Assembly: GCA_035763085.1 (NCBI GenBank)
Contig: DASUBV010000333.1
Coordinates: 1 to 13,263 of the forward strand
Source of the DNA: DASUBV01 sp035763085
GTDB lineage: Bacteria; Actinomycetota; Actinomycetes; Streptosporangiales; Streptosporangiaceae
Reading direction: 5' to 3'
Length of the DNA stretch: 13,263 bases
The position numbers and the translations under genes were made by a program. This document shows positions 7,124 to 12,995 of the stretch, piece by piece (the first letter of the stretch is position 1; every line of letters starts with the position of its first letter). The notes under the pieces were generated by a model, which did no database searches, had not been told where the DNA came from, and was given only the letters and a program-made list of their open reading frames with translations.

Positions 7124-7705
7124 CTAACCCTCCGCCGGCCCCGGCGGCGCCCCTGACCCGGCTCCCGGCTCCGCCGGGTCCGCCGGCAGGCCGGCCGGCT
7201 CCCCCGGCTCCTCGTCGGCCAGCGCGTCCACCGCCGCGGTCAGCTCGCCCATCGCCGGCAGCGACAGCGCCAGCGTCGTCCGGCTGGCCGGCTGCAGCCG
7301 GGCCAGCGCCGTCGTCACGATCTGCGCGTTCACCTGCTGCCAGCTGGCCACCACCTGCTCGCCGGCCCGGGTGAGCTGCAGCACCGCCGTGCGCCGGTCA
7401 GCGACGCCGCCGCTGCGCTCGACCAGCTGCGCCCGGCTCAGCGCGTTGACCAGCGTGGCCACCGAGCTCGGGGCCAGCCGCAGCAGCCGGGCCAGCTGAC
7501 CCGGCCGGGCGCCCGGGTTCTCGGCCAGGCAGGACAGGAACTCCAGCTGAGCGACCGACAGCCCGCCCGGCAGCTTGCCCGGCCGGCCGCCGCTGCCCTG
7601 CGCGCGGGCCGCGCGGCGCATCGCCCGGCGCAGCCGGGACACCACGTCGGCGACCGCCAGCCCCTCGGGGTCCGCCGGGCCGGCCCGGCCATCGCTCGCG
7701 AGCAT
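7124..7705 (-). CDS. MarR-family transcriptional regulator
   Basis: 193 residues from the ATG at 7705. A dimerisation helix at the N terminus (about 15-36) leads into a winged helix-turn-helix: LSVAQLEFLSCLAENPGARP (49-68), recognition region QLARLLRLAPSSVATLVNAL (70-89), and the wing with DRR (103-105) before TAVLQLTRAGEQVV. This is the classic MarR order. A disordered Pro/Gly/Glu tail ends it. MarR proteins repress neighbouring transport or resistance genes until a small ligand binds; the exporter immediately downstream is the obvious target. The frame stays open upstream to 7933, but that would overlap divergent sepH; a TATCCT -10 sits 7 nt before the chosen ATG with no ribosome binding site, pointing to a leaderless start. 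Confidence 0.92.
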   Translation of the reverse strand: MLASDGRAGPADPEGLAVADVVSRLRRAMRRAARAQGSGGRPGKLPGGLSVAQLEFLSCLAENPGARPGQLARLLRLAPSSVATLVNALSRAQLVERSGGVADRRTAVLQLTRAGEQVVASWQQVNAQIVTTALARLQPASRTTLALSLPAMGELTAAVDALADEEPGEPAGLPADPAEPGAGSGAPPGPAEG

Positions 7706-7712
7706 GGCGATC

Positions 7713-7718
7713 AGGATA
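7713..7718 (-). promoter_or_regulatory. Candidate -10 for a leaderless marR transcript
   Basis: Minus-strand TATCCT (TAnnnT) precedes the ATG at 7705 by exactly 7 nt, and no Shine-Dalgarno is visible. This fixes the likely marR start and places its promoter inside the 187-bp divergent region shared with sepH (7706-7892), in which no convincing sepH promoter hexamers were picked out. Confidence 0.45.
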
Positions 7719-7892
7719 GCCAGCGCGGCAGGCTGGAGTGCTGGAACAATTACTGCCAGGCTTGTGCGGGACATGCCGGGCGCGGTGCTGGCCTGGCGGG
7801 TTGAGTGTGGGCAGACTCCTACCCAGGGGAGGTCCGATTTCCGCCCCTGCGCGGCCGGGCAGCCGGATGGGCAGCGCGCAGAAGGGACGTCT

Positions 7893-9047
7893 ATGCAGGA
7901 GCTGCGCCTCGTCGCGGTGAGCGAGGACGGCACTTACGCGGTCCTCGCTGTGCCCGGGCGGGGCGGAAGATTCTCGTTGCCCATTGATGACCGGCTGAGA
8001 ACCGTCGTGCGCGGTCAGTTCTCGCGGCTGGCCCAGTACGAGATCGAAGTGGAGAATCCGTTGCGACCAAAGGAGATACAGGACCGCATCCGGGCTGGCG
8101 AGACGGCCGACGAGATCGCCGATGCGGCCGGTATCCCCATCGACCGGGTGCGCCGGTTCGAGGGGCCGGTGCTCGCCGAGCGGGAGTACCGGGCCCAGGA
8201 GGCCCAGCGCTCGACCGTGCGCGGGCACACCGAGTCCGGCCCCGGCCCGCGGTTGGGCGAGATCGTCACCGAGCGGCTGGCCGAGGCCGGCGCGCGCCCG
8301 GAGGAGCTGGCCTGGGACTCGCGCAAGCGGGCCGACGGCAGCTGGCAGGTCCAGCTGCAGTTCACCCTCGAGGGGCGGCCGCAGATCGCCGAGTGGGTCT
8401 TCGACCAGCGGCGCCGGCACGTCATTCCCGCCGACGACATCGCCCGGCGGCTGTGCCTGCCGCAGGTCGACTGGCCCGCTGGCCGCCTGGGCGGCCTCGG
8501 CGCCGCGACGGCGACCGTGACCCCGATCGGCTCGCGGCTGAACGCCCACCACGGCGACTCGCGCGCCGACTCCGACCGCGCGGCATCCGACCGGGCCGCC
8601 GCCCGTGCCGCGCACGCGGCCAGCGCCGGCCCGCCCGCCGCGCAGCACGCCCGTCCCGAGCACGGGCCGGCCGAGCCGCCGCGGCCCGAGGCTCCCCGCC
8701 CGGCGGCCCTGGAGTGGTCCCGCGACCCGGCGCCGGCCGTGGGCCCGGCTCCCGCCCGGGAGACCGCGCAGGCCAGCCCGGCCGCCGCCGCCCCCGCCAG
8801 CTCCGCCCCAGCCATGCCGGCGAGCGGCACGCCCGCCGCCGCCAGCCAGCAGGGAGTGAGCCAGAACGGAACGGCCCAGGGCGCGGCTGCCACCGCCCCG
8901 CCGGCCACCCAGGAGGAGAGCGCCCAGGCGCCCGCTCCCGGGCCGGCCCCGGCTGCCCCGGCCCGGCCCGGCCGCAAGTCGGCCAAGAACCGGCGGTCGT
9001 CGGTCCCGTCCTGGGACGAGATCATGCTCGGCAACTCACGCGAGTAG
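7893..9047 (+). CDS. sepH: Septation protein SepH (DUF3071)
   Basis: 384 residues. In Streptomyces and mycobacteria SepH is known to bind FtsZ and promote its assembly and bundling at division sites. The N-terminal folded part (about 1-205) matches: MQELRLVAVSEDGTYAVL, FSLPIDDRL, then a helix-turn-helix region with RPKEIQDRIRAGETADEIA (58-76) and RVRRFEGPVLAERE (85-98). It is followed by a long Ala/Pro-rich disordered linker (about 220-365), then the conserved C-terminal motif SVPSWDEIMLG (370-380), the hallmark of the family. The ATG is chosen for GAAGGGA (7881-7887) just upstream; the frame is open further back but only across the promoter region. It is transcribed divergently from marR, probably without functional link. 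Confidence 0.96.
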   Translation: MQELRLVAVSEDGTYAVLAVPGRGGRFSLPIDDRLRTVVRGQFSRLAQYEIEVENPLRPKEIQDRIRAGETADEIADAAGIPIDRVRRFEGPVLAEREYRAQEAQRSTVRGHTESGPGPRLGEIVTERLAEAGARPEELAWDSRKRADGSWQVQLQFTLEGRPQIAEWVFDQRRRHVIPADDIARRLCLPQVDWPAGRLGGLGAATATVTPIGSRLNAHHGDSRADSDRAASDRAAARAAHAASAGPPAAQHARPEHGPAEPPRPEAPRPAALEWSRDPAPAVGPAPARETAQASPAAAAPASSAPAMPASGTPAAASQQGVSQNGTAQGAAATAPPATQEESAQAPAPGPAPAAPARPGRKSAKNRRSSVPSWDEIMLGNSRE

Positions 9048-9060
9048 GCCAGCCCGGCCC

Positions 9061-9107
9061 GCCGCCGGCGTCAGGGCGGCCCCGCGCGCGCGGGCGGAAC
9101 ACCGCCC
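9061..9107 (+). terminator. Tandem GC-rich hairpins after sepH
   Basis: GCCGCC (9061-9066) pairs with GGCGGC (9075-9080) around 8 nt, and GGGCGG (9092-9097) pairs with CCGCCC (9102-9107) around an AACA loop. They follow the sepH stop by 13 bp with no T-tract. They could terminate sepH or lie in the leader of the lipoprotein gene. A TAGCAT at 9117-9122 looks like a -10 for that gene. Confidence 0.45.
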
Positions 9108-9183
9108 CGGCCGGCGTAGCATGCACGCAAGCCGGGCACGCCAGGGGCGGCCGGGAACTTCAGCCGCGAGGAGGGCGACGGCC

Positions 9184-9744
9184 GTGGGCCAGTGGCTGGG
9201 GCGGTCCGGCAGGGCAGCCGCCGCTGCGGTGGTGTGCCTGGTCAGCGGGTGCGGCCTGGTCGGCGGCCCGGTCTCGCTGCACCAGGACGCGCCGGACCTG
9301 ATGACCGTCACCAGCCCGATGGTGGACCAGGGCGCGATCGCCGCCCGCTACACCTGCAAGAGCAACGGCGGCCGCGGCGAGAGCCCGCCGATCTCCTGGC
9401 TGGACGCCCCGCCGGGCACCAAGTCCGTCGCGCTGGTTGTCGATGACGCCGCCGCCCCGATCAGCCCGCGGGTGTACTGGATCGTGTTCGACATCAACCC
9501 GGCGACCAGCGAGCTGCAGGCCGGCGCGCTGCCCACCGGCGCGCTGCAGGCCCGCAACAGCAAGGGGGTCACCGGCTACGAGCCGCCCTGTCCCGCGGGC
9601 GGCTCGCACCGGTACCGGTTCACCGTGTACGCACTCAACCGGGTGCTGGCCCAGCCTGCGGGCACCGGGCTGCGGGAGGCCTGGCAGGCGATCGCTGCGC
9701 ACGCGATCGCCCGCGGCCGGTTCGTCGCGACCGCCCGGCCGTAA
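9184..9744 (+). CDS. YbhB/YbcL-type (PEBP fold) lipoprotein
   Basis: 186 residues. The N terminus MGQWLGRSGRAAAAAVVCLV runs into the lipobox V-S-G-C (20-23), so the mature protein is expected to be lipid-anchored at Cys23 on the outer face of the membrane. The rest is the phosphatidylethanolamine-binding/Raf-kinase-inhibitor-like fold: SPMVDQGAIAARYTC, SPPISWLDAPPGTKSVALVV, YWIVFDI, GVTGYEPPCPAGGSHRYRF and TVYALN. The usual pocket motif DDPDAP reads DDAAAP, and the usual HW of the next strand reads YW, so the ligand site is altered. The true ligand is unknown. GTG at 9184 is preferred over ATG at 9121 because GAGGAGGG (9168-9175) lies 8 nt before it and it gives a normal signal peptide. Confidence 0.92.
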   Translation: MGQWLGRSGRAAAAAVVCLVSGCGLVGGPVSLHQDAPDLMTVTSPMVDQGAIAARYTCKSNGGRGESPPISWLDAPPGTKSVALVVDDAAAPISPRVYWIVFDINPATSELQAGALPTGALQARNSKGVTGYEPPCPAGGSHRYRFTVYALNRVLAQPAGTGLREAWQAIAAHAIARGRFVATARP

Positions 9745-9755
9745 GGCACCCGGCT

Positions 9756-9772
9756 GCGCGGAACGACCGCGC
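9756..9772 (+). terminator. Hairpin terminator after the PEBP lipoprotein gene
   Basis: GCGCGG (9756-9761) and CCGCGC (9767-9772) form a perfect 6-bp stem with a 5-nt loop, 11 bp after the stop codon. There is no T-tract, which is normal for high-GC actinobacterial terminators. Confidence 0.5.
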
Positions 9773-9885
9773 CGCGATTGCCGCTGGTAATAGGCTCATC
9801 GCAGCCGTCAACACGGTTGGCAAACTTCTCGAAATGCATGACAACGGCCATAGTGCTCCGACACAATCGGTGATCAGGCGATCCT

Positions 9886-9922
9886 CCTCATAACAGAGGG
9901 CGATTACCACCTCATAACGGAG
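9886..9922. repeat. Direct repeat, CCTCATAACRGAG, two copies
   Basis: CCTCATAACAGAG (9886-9898) and CCTCATAACGGAG (9910-9922) are identical at 12 of 13 positions and start 24 bp apart, slightly over two helical turns. The words are AT-richer than the surroundings. Paired copies on one face of the helix in a promoter region suggest a regulator-binding site; each copy could also form a small CTC/GAG hairpin. Confidence 0.6.
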
Positions 9923-10092
9923 CAGGCACAGCTCAGGCAGCAGAGGACCGGCAGCCAGCCGGACCGGGGCCGCCCGGGCAGGCTCAGGGGCAGGAAGGAC
10001 CCCGGCCGCAGTCGGGGGATCCGGACCGCGCAAGGCTCCGGGCAGGCAGTACTCAGGGCAGCACGGCACTGCACAGCTCAGCACACAGCACA

Positions 10093-10111
10093 GCCCTGGA
10101 CGCTCCAGGGC
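10093..10111 (+). promoter_or_regulatory. Leader hairpin upstream of the small ORF
   Basis: GCCCTGGA (10093-10100) and TCCAGGGC (10104-10111) are perfect 8-bp arms with a CGC loop. It ends 26 nt before the Shine-Dalgarno of the leader ORF and would form in the mRNA leader. It may stabilise the transcript, terminate early or simply be fortuitous. Confidence 0.45.
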
Positions 10112-10154
10112 AAACAGATCAGGGTGCTCGCACGACCGGGGGAGGCCCGCGCCG

Positions 10155-10211
10155 ATGGCCGCGCGTGCCTGGCGGCGCCAACCCCCAAGGCCGTCGTGGT
10201 GGATGGTGTGA
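10155..10211 (+). CDS. Putative 18-residue leader peptide coupled to the next gene
   Basis: An 18-codon ORF, MAARAWRRQPPRPSWWMV. GGGGGAGG (10138-10145), one of the strongest Shine-Dalgarno sequences in the window, lies 9 nt upstream of its ATG. Its TGA stop (10209-10211) overlaps the ATG of the following gene in a TGATG junction, the usual layout of translational coupling. The peptide has three Trp codons, two of them adjacent, and two Pro-Pro/Pro-Ser-type slow sites, so ribosome pausing is conceivable. The alternative is that the peptide is meaningless and the strong Shine-Dalgarno serves only to load ribosomes that reinitiate. Coding nature is unproven. Confidence 0.5.
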   Translation: MAARAWRRQPPRPSWWMV

Positions 10212-12487
10212 TGACCGGGATACTCATCCCTCTCGGGGCCGTGATCCTCGTGGTCGTGCTTATCGCGTTCTTCGCGCTGAGATACCTGCGTGCGGACGAC
10301 GCTGCCGCTGCCGACTTCGATGAACTGCCCGGCCCTCGCAGCATGCCGCGCGATGACGATGACCGGGACTACCGCGGTGGCGGGCGGCCCGCCCGCGGCC
10401 GGTCCCGCGACGGCCAGGGCGACGGACCCCGGCTGACCGGTGACGGCCCGCGCCTGAGTGCCGAGCCGCGCCGCGGGTTCGGCGGGCGGCCGGAACGCGA
10501 GCCCGCCCGCGACGGCTTTGCCGGTGACCGGCGGCCGCGCGGCGACCGCGGGTACGCCGATCCCGGCTTCGACACCGGGGGCTTCGGCGGCACCGGGGGC
10601 TTTGACGACTTCGACAGCCGCAACTTCGAGCGTCCCGCCGCGGCGCGCGGCAGTTCGCGCGACGCTGACCGCTCCCCCGCGCAGCGCCGCCCGGCGGCAT
10701 CCGGCTCACGCGGCCGCGGCAAGTCCGGTCCCGGCGAGCCGGACTGGGACTCCCTGTCGGACGTCGACTACTGGACCGAGCTGGCCTCCGAGAAGACGAT
10801 GGTCACCGACGCGCCACCGGAGCGCTCGTCTCGCCCGGAGCGCCCCGCCGACTCCCGCGGCGGCCGGCCGGGCCACGGAAACGGAGCGGCTCGCGATGCT
10901 GCCGCCCGCGATGCTGTTGCCCAGGAAGCCACCGCGCTGCTGCCGACCCGCCGGCGGCCCGGCAGCCGGGGCCCGGCCGAGTCCGGCCCGATGCCCGCCG
11001 CTGCTGGCGGGCGGGGCGGGGCCGATGCCAGCCGCGGCGCGATGCCCGGCCAGCCCTCGCGCGGTTCCCGGCCCGACGGCGGCAGCCTGCCCGGCCGCCG
11101 GTCCCGTGACCAGCGTGACCCGCGGGACATGCGCGACCCGCGGGACATGCCCGCCGCCGGCTACGGCGACGGCCGCGGCCAGCCCGCCGATGCGGGCGTT
11201 GCGGCCCTGGCCCGGCTGGCCAACGGCTCCGGCCAGCCTGTCCCGCTCAACGACGACCCGCTGACCAGCCCGTCCTTCCCGGCGGTCAGCGCGGCCGACA
11301 GCCGGTCCTACCGCGGCGGCCGGTCCGATTCCGGGCGCGGCAGTGACGGCTACCCGAGCGGCCCGTACCCGGCCGTGGCCGCCGACCCGATGGCCGCCTA
11401 CGGGCGGCCCGAGGACGGCGCCCGGTCCAACGGCGCGCACTCCAACGGCGCGCACTCCAGCGGTGCCCACTCCGGCGGCGGGCACTCGAACGGCGCCCGG
11501 TCCAACGGCGCGCACAGCACCGGGTCGCACTCCGGCGGGTCCCGCGCCAGCGGCGGGCACTCCAACGGCCAGCTCAACGGCGGCCGCCACGGCGGCTCGC
11601 GGGCCAGCGGCGCCCCTGGCGGCGGGCTGGTGCCCGCCGGCGACAACGGCCTGCTGTCCGGCGGCCGCCAGAACGGCCAGGGCAACGGCCTGCTGTCCGG
11701 CGGCGACCAGGGCGACTGGGCCGGCCGCTACGGCCAGCCCGACGCTGCGGCGAACGGCACCGGGCCCAATAGCTACCGCCCGGCACAGCAGCCGCAACAG
11801 GCGCTCCCGGCTGCCCCTGCCCACCCCGCTGCCCCGGCGCCCGCGCCCGCCGCGGCCAGCTACCGCGATTACGCCGAGCCGCCCGCGTCGGGCAACCCGT
11901 ACGGCAGCTACGTCACCCCGTCCGCCGGCTCCTATCCGGCGGCCAGCGCCGCCCCGGCCGGCGGCGAGCCCCGGTACGAGGCACCCTACGGCGGCAGCGG
12001 CTACCAGGAGAGCCAGGCCTACGCCCAGCCCGCCGGCCGGCACCTGGCGCCCTCATCCATGCACGCGGCGCCCGTGCCGTCCGCCCCGGCGCTGCCGGCG
12101 GGCTCCGGCTCCCTGCACGCCGCCCCGGTGGCCGACCCGGCCCAGTACGGCAACGGCAACGGCGCCTACTACGGCGGTGCTCCGGCCGGCGGCTACAGCA
12201 ACGGCCACGGCAACGGCAACGGCAACGGCAACGGGCACAACGGCCACAACGGGCACAACGGCCACGGCAACGGCAACGGCCACGCAGCGCTCCCGGAGGG
12301 CCACGGTCAGCAGCCCGGCTACCCGGCTCAGCCCGAGTACCCCGCGGCCGGCTACGGGTCCCAGCCCTACGAGCAGGCGGCCTACCCGCCGGCCGACTCC
12401 GGGCCGGCCCAGCACGACCAGCGCGGCTACGGTTCCCCGGATCCGGGCTATGGCTCGGACGCCTATGGCGGTTACCCTGGCTACTAA
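10211..12487 (+). CDS. Membrane-anchored low-complexity (Gly/Ser/Asn/His-rich) protein
   Basis: 758 residues, function unknown. One membrane helix at residues 4-23 (MTGILIPLGAVILVVVLIAF) is followed by basic RYLR, so the long remainder is probably cytoplasmic. Nearly all of it is disordered: charged Asp/Arg-rich and Gly-rich stretches to about 170; a short conserved-looking segment DWDSLSDVDYWTELASEK (178-195), the only part that looks foldable and which I associate with a family of actinobacterial anchored proteins; Arg/Pro/Gly-rich to 400; a pentapeptide array (406-465); Ala/Pro/Tyr-rich regions; an Asn-Gly-His tract (664-691); and a Tyr/Gly-rich C terminus. The ATG is chosen because its TGATG overlap with the leader ORF and the immediate hydrophobic helix fit. 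The frame is open back to 10124 without a ribosome binding site. It could be a scaffold or condensate-forming protein. Confidence 0.82.
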   Translation: MTGILIPLGAVILVVVLIAFFALRYLRADDAAAADFDELPGPRSMPRDDDDRDYRGGGRPARGRSRDGQGDGPRLTGDGPRLSAEPRRGFGGRPEREPARDGFAGDRRPRGDRGYADPGFDTGGFGGTGGFDDFDSRNFERPAAARGSSRDADRSPAQRRPAASGSRGRGKSGPGEPDWDSLSDVDYWTELASEKTMVTDAPPERSSRPERPADSRGGRPGHGNGAARDAAARDAVAQEATALLPTRRRPGSRGPAESGPMPAAAGGRGGADASRGAMPGQPSRGSRPDGGSLPGRRSRDQRDPRDMRDPRDMPAAGYGDGRGQPADAGVAALARLANGSGQPVPLNDDPLTSPSFPAVSAADSRSYRGGRSDSGRGSDGYPSGPYPAVAADPMAAYGRPEDGARSNGAHSNGAHSSGAHSGGGHSNGARSNGAHSTGSHSGGSRASGGHSNGQLNGGRHGGSRASGAPGGGLVPAGDNGLLSGGRQNGQGNGLLSGGDQGDWAGRYGQPDAAANGTGPNSYRPAQQPQQALPAAPAHPAAPAPAPAAASYRDYAEPPASGNPYGSYVTPSAGSYPAASAAPAGGEPRYEAPYGGSGYQESQAYAQPAGRHLAPSSMHAAPVPSAPALPAGSGSLHAAPVADPAQYGNGNGAYYGGAPAGGYSNGHGNGNGNGNGHNGHNGHNGHGNGNGHAALPEGHGQQPGYPAQPEYPAAGYGSQPYEQAAYPPADSGPAQHDQRGYGSPDPGYGSDAYGGYPGY
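11426..11605 (+). repeat. Pentapeptide array of the SNGAH type
   Basis: Residues 406-465 of the low-complexity protein are twelve consecutive five-residue units of the form S-(N/S/G/T)-G-(A/G/S)-(H/R), the first two identical (SNGAH SNGAH) and the later ones drifting (SGGGH, STGSH, ASGGH, NGGRH). The DNA is a degenerate 15-bp repeat. Seven units end in His, which gives possible metal-binding or pH-sensitive character. Confidence 0.85.
11644..11704 (+). repeat. 22-bp perfect direct repeat inside the low-complexity gene
   Basis: A 22-bp word occurs at 11644-11665 and again at 11683-11704, a 39-bp (13-codon) period, encoding NGLLSGG twice. Exact identity at synonymous positions suggests recent duplication rather than selection at protein level only. 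Confidence 0.75.
12200..12283 (+). repeat. Asn-Gly-His codon repeat tract
   Basis: 28 codons (residues 664-691) made only of Asn, Gly and His: runs of AACGGC hexamers and of the 9-bp unit AACGG(C/G)CAC, giving NGH NGH NGH in the middle. Such short-period repeats are prone to slippage, so length differences between related strains are expected. Confidence 0.85.
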
Positions 12488-12497
12488 GGGACCGAAG

Positions 12498-12528
12498 TTG
12501 ACTGCACGCGCACCGCAGGCCTTATCAG
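12498..12528 (+). promoter_or_regulatory. Candidate promoter for the 96-residue protein gene
   Basis: TTGACT (12498-12503) is a good -35. TTATCA or TATCAG (from 12522/12523) is a fair -10 at 18-19 bp. GCCT/AGGC arms (12519-12522, 12527-12530) overlap the -10. The leader would be about 48 nt to the ATG at 12583. Confidence 0.35.
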
Positions 12529-12582
12529 GCTGGTCTGCTGACGCGGGACTTTGGCCTAGACCCCCCGCGTGAGGCAGGTGAT

Positions 12583-12873
12583 ATGCAGCACAGACCTCAT
12601 GAGCATGCACGCAGCTACTACCTGCACCGGCTGGCGGCGGCGCTGGACACCCAGGGCTTCCCGGCCTCGGTGCGCACTACCTACCCGCCGGCCCTGCACG
12701 TATTCATGCCGGGCGCATCCATGCTCGCCGAGTCCATCGACTGCATGCCAGGCACCGACGACAACGGACGCCTGTTCTGGTACTACCGCTGGTCGTGGGG
12801 CGAGGCCCTGCACGACGCCAGCGACCCGCCCGGCGCCGCGGCCAAGATCGCCGAAGTACTCGCCGCGCGCTAA
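12583..12873 (+). CDS. Conserved-looking small hypothetical protein, aromatic C-terminal half
   Basis: 96 residues, cytoplasmic, no signal or membrane segment. The N-terminal half is helical (HARSYYLHRLAAALDTQGF), the middle has VRTTYPPALHVFMPGA, and the second half has the aromatic motif RLFWYYRWSWGEAL (64-77) followed by a helix PGAAAKIAEVLAAR. I recognise the general form (a small actinobacterial protein ending W.WGE....D...AA..I..VL) but cannot name a function. ATG at 12583 has GAGGCAGG (12571-12578) 4 nt upstream. It follows the low-complexity gene by 95 bp with a candidate promoter of its own. Confidence 0.82.
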   Translation: MQHRPHEHARSYYLHRLAAALDTQGFPASVRTTYPPALHVFMPGASMLAESIDCMPGTDDNGRLFWYYRWSWGEALHDASDPPGAAAKIAEVLAAR

Positions 12874-12945
12874 AGCGGTGACCACATATCTTCACCGGTT
12901 GCCGCGGAGTACTGGCCAGGCATAACCGTGCCTTAAGGTCCGGTG

Positions 12946-12972
12946 GCGGGTAGCGGACAACCCGCTACCCGC
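12946..12972. terminator. Bidirectional hairpin terminator between convergent genes
   Basis: GCGGGTAGCGG (12946-12956) and CCGCTACCCGC (12962-12972) are perfect 11-bp arms around a 5-nt loop. It lies 73 bp after the small protein gene and 24 bp from the end of the amidohydrolase gene on the other strand, so it can end both transcripts. There is no T-tract on either side. Confidence 0.75.
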
Positions 12973-12995
12973 GGCTGGGGCCACATTGCCGCGGC

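Larger units (their letters stand above)
9773..10154. other. Long non-coding leader/intergenic region
   Basis: About 380 bases with no convincing protein gene. The first part (to about 9925) is clearly less GC-rich than its surroundings and probably holds the promoter of the low-complexity protein gene, though no -35/-10 pair stands out. It contains the direct repeat at 9886-9922. The second part (about 9930-10090) is rich in CAG/CTCAGG words: CTCAGGCAGCAG at 9932, CTCAGGGGCAGG at 9983 and CTCAGGGCAGCA at 10052 recur as imperfect repeats at irregular spacing. A hairpin at 10093-10111 precedes the leader ORF. Confidence 0.5.

Noticed and set aside
4439..7156. 905-codon open frame on the plus strand across the exporter gene
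   Set aside because: Composition is Arg/Gln/His/Gly-rich without any motif, and the opposite strand encodes a full MMPL protein with both Asp-Tyr pairs. Length alone is not evidence in DNA this GC-rich.
7706..7933. N-terminal extension of the MarR frame up to 7933
   Set aside because: It would run through the divergent promoter region and into the sepH coding start, and its sequence (Ser/Thr/Pro/Cys-rich) does not look like a MarR N terminus. The leaderless ATG at 7705 fits better.
9860..9864. GACAC, the core of the WhiA sporulation motif
   Set aside because: A single 5-bp match is expected often by chance and has no second site or partner motif nearby.
9773..9925. Possible riboswitch in the AT-richer leader patch
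   Set aside because: I compared it by eye with cobalamin and c-di-AMP (ydaO) type cores and found no matching conserved blocks; a covariance-model search would be needed before claiming one.
9635..10084. 149-codon minus-strand frame in the long intergenic region
   Set aside because: No ribosome binding site, its start lies in repeat-rich sequence, it overlaps the end of the PEBP gene in antisense, and the translation shows no recognisable pattern.
10706..12043. Minus-strand and alternative plus-frame open reading frames over the low-complexity gene
   Set aside because: The Gly/Val/Ala-rich antisense product and the Thr/Ala/Pro-rich out-of-frame product mirror the repeat DNA. The chosen frame has a sensible membrane helix and conserved-looking segment.
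12195..12290. Short-period repeats considered as a CRISPR array or tandem origin repeats
   Set aside because: Units are 6-9 bp without spacers, lie inside a reading frame and encode Asn-Gly-His runs.
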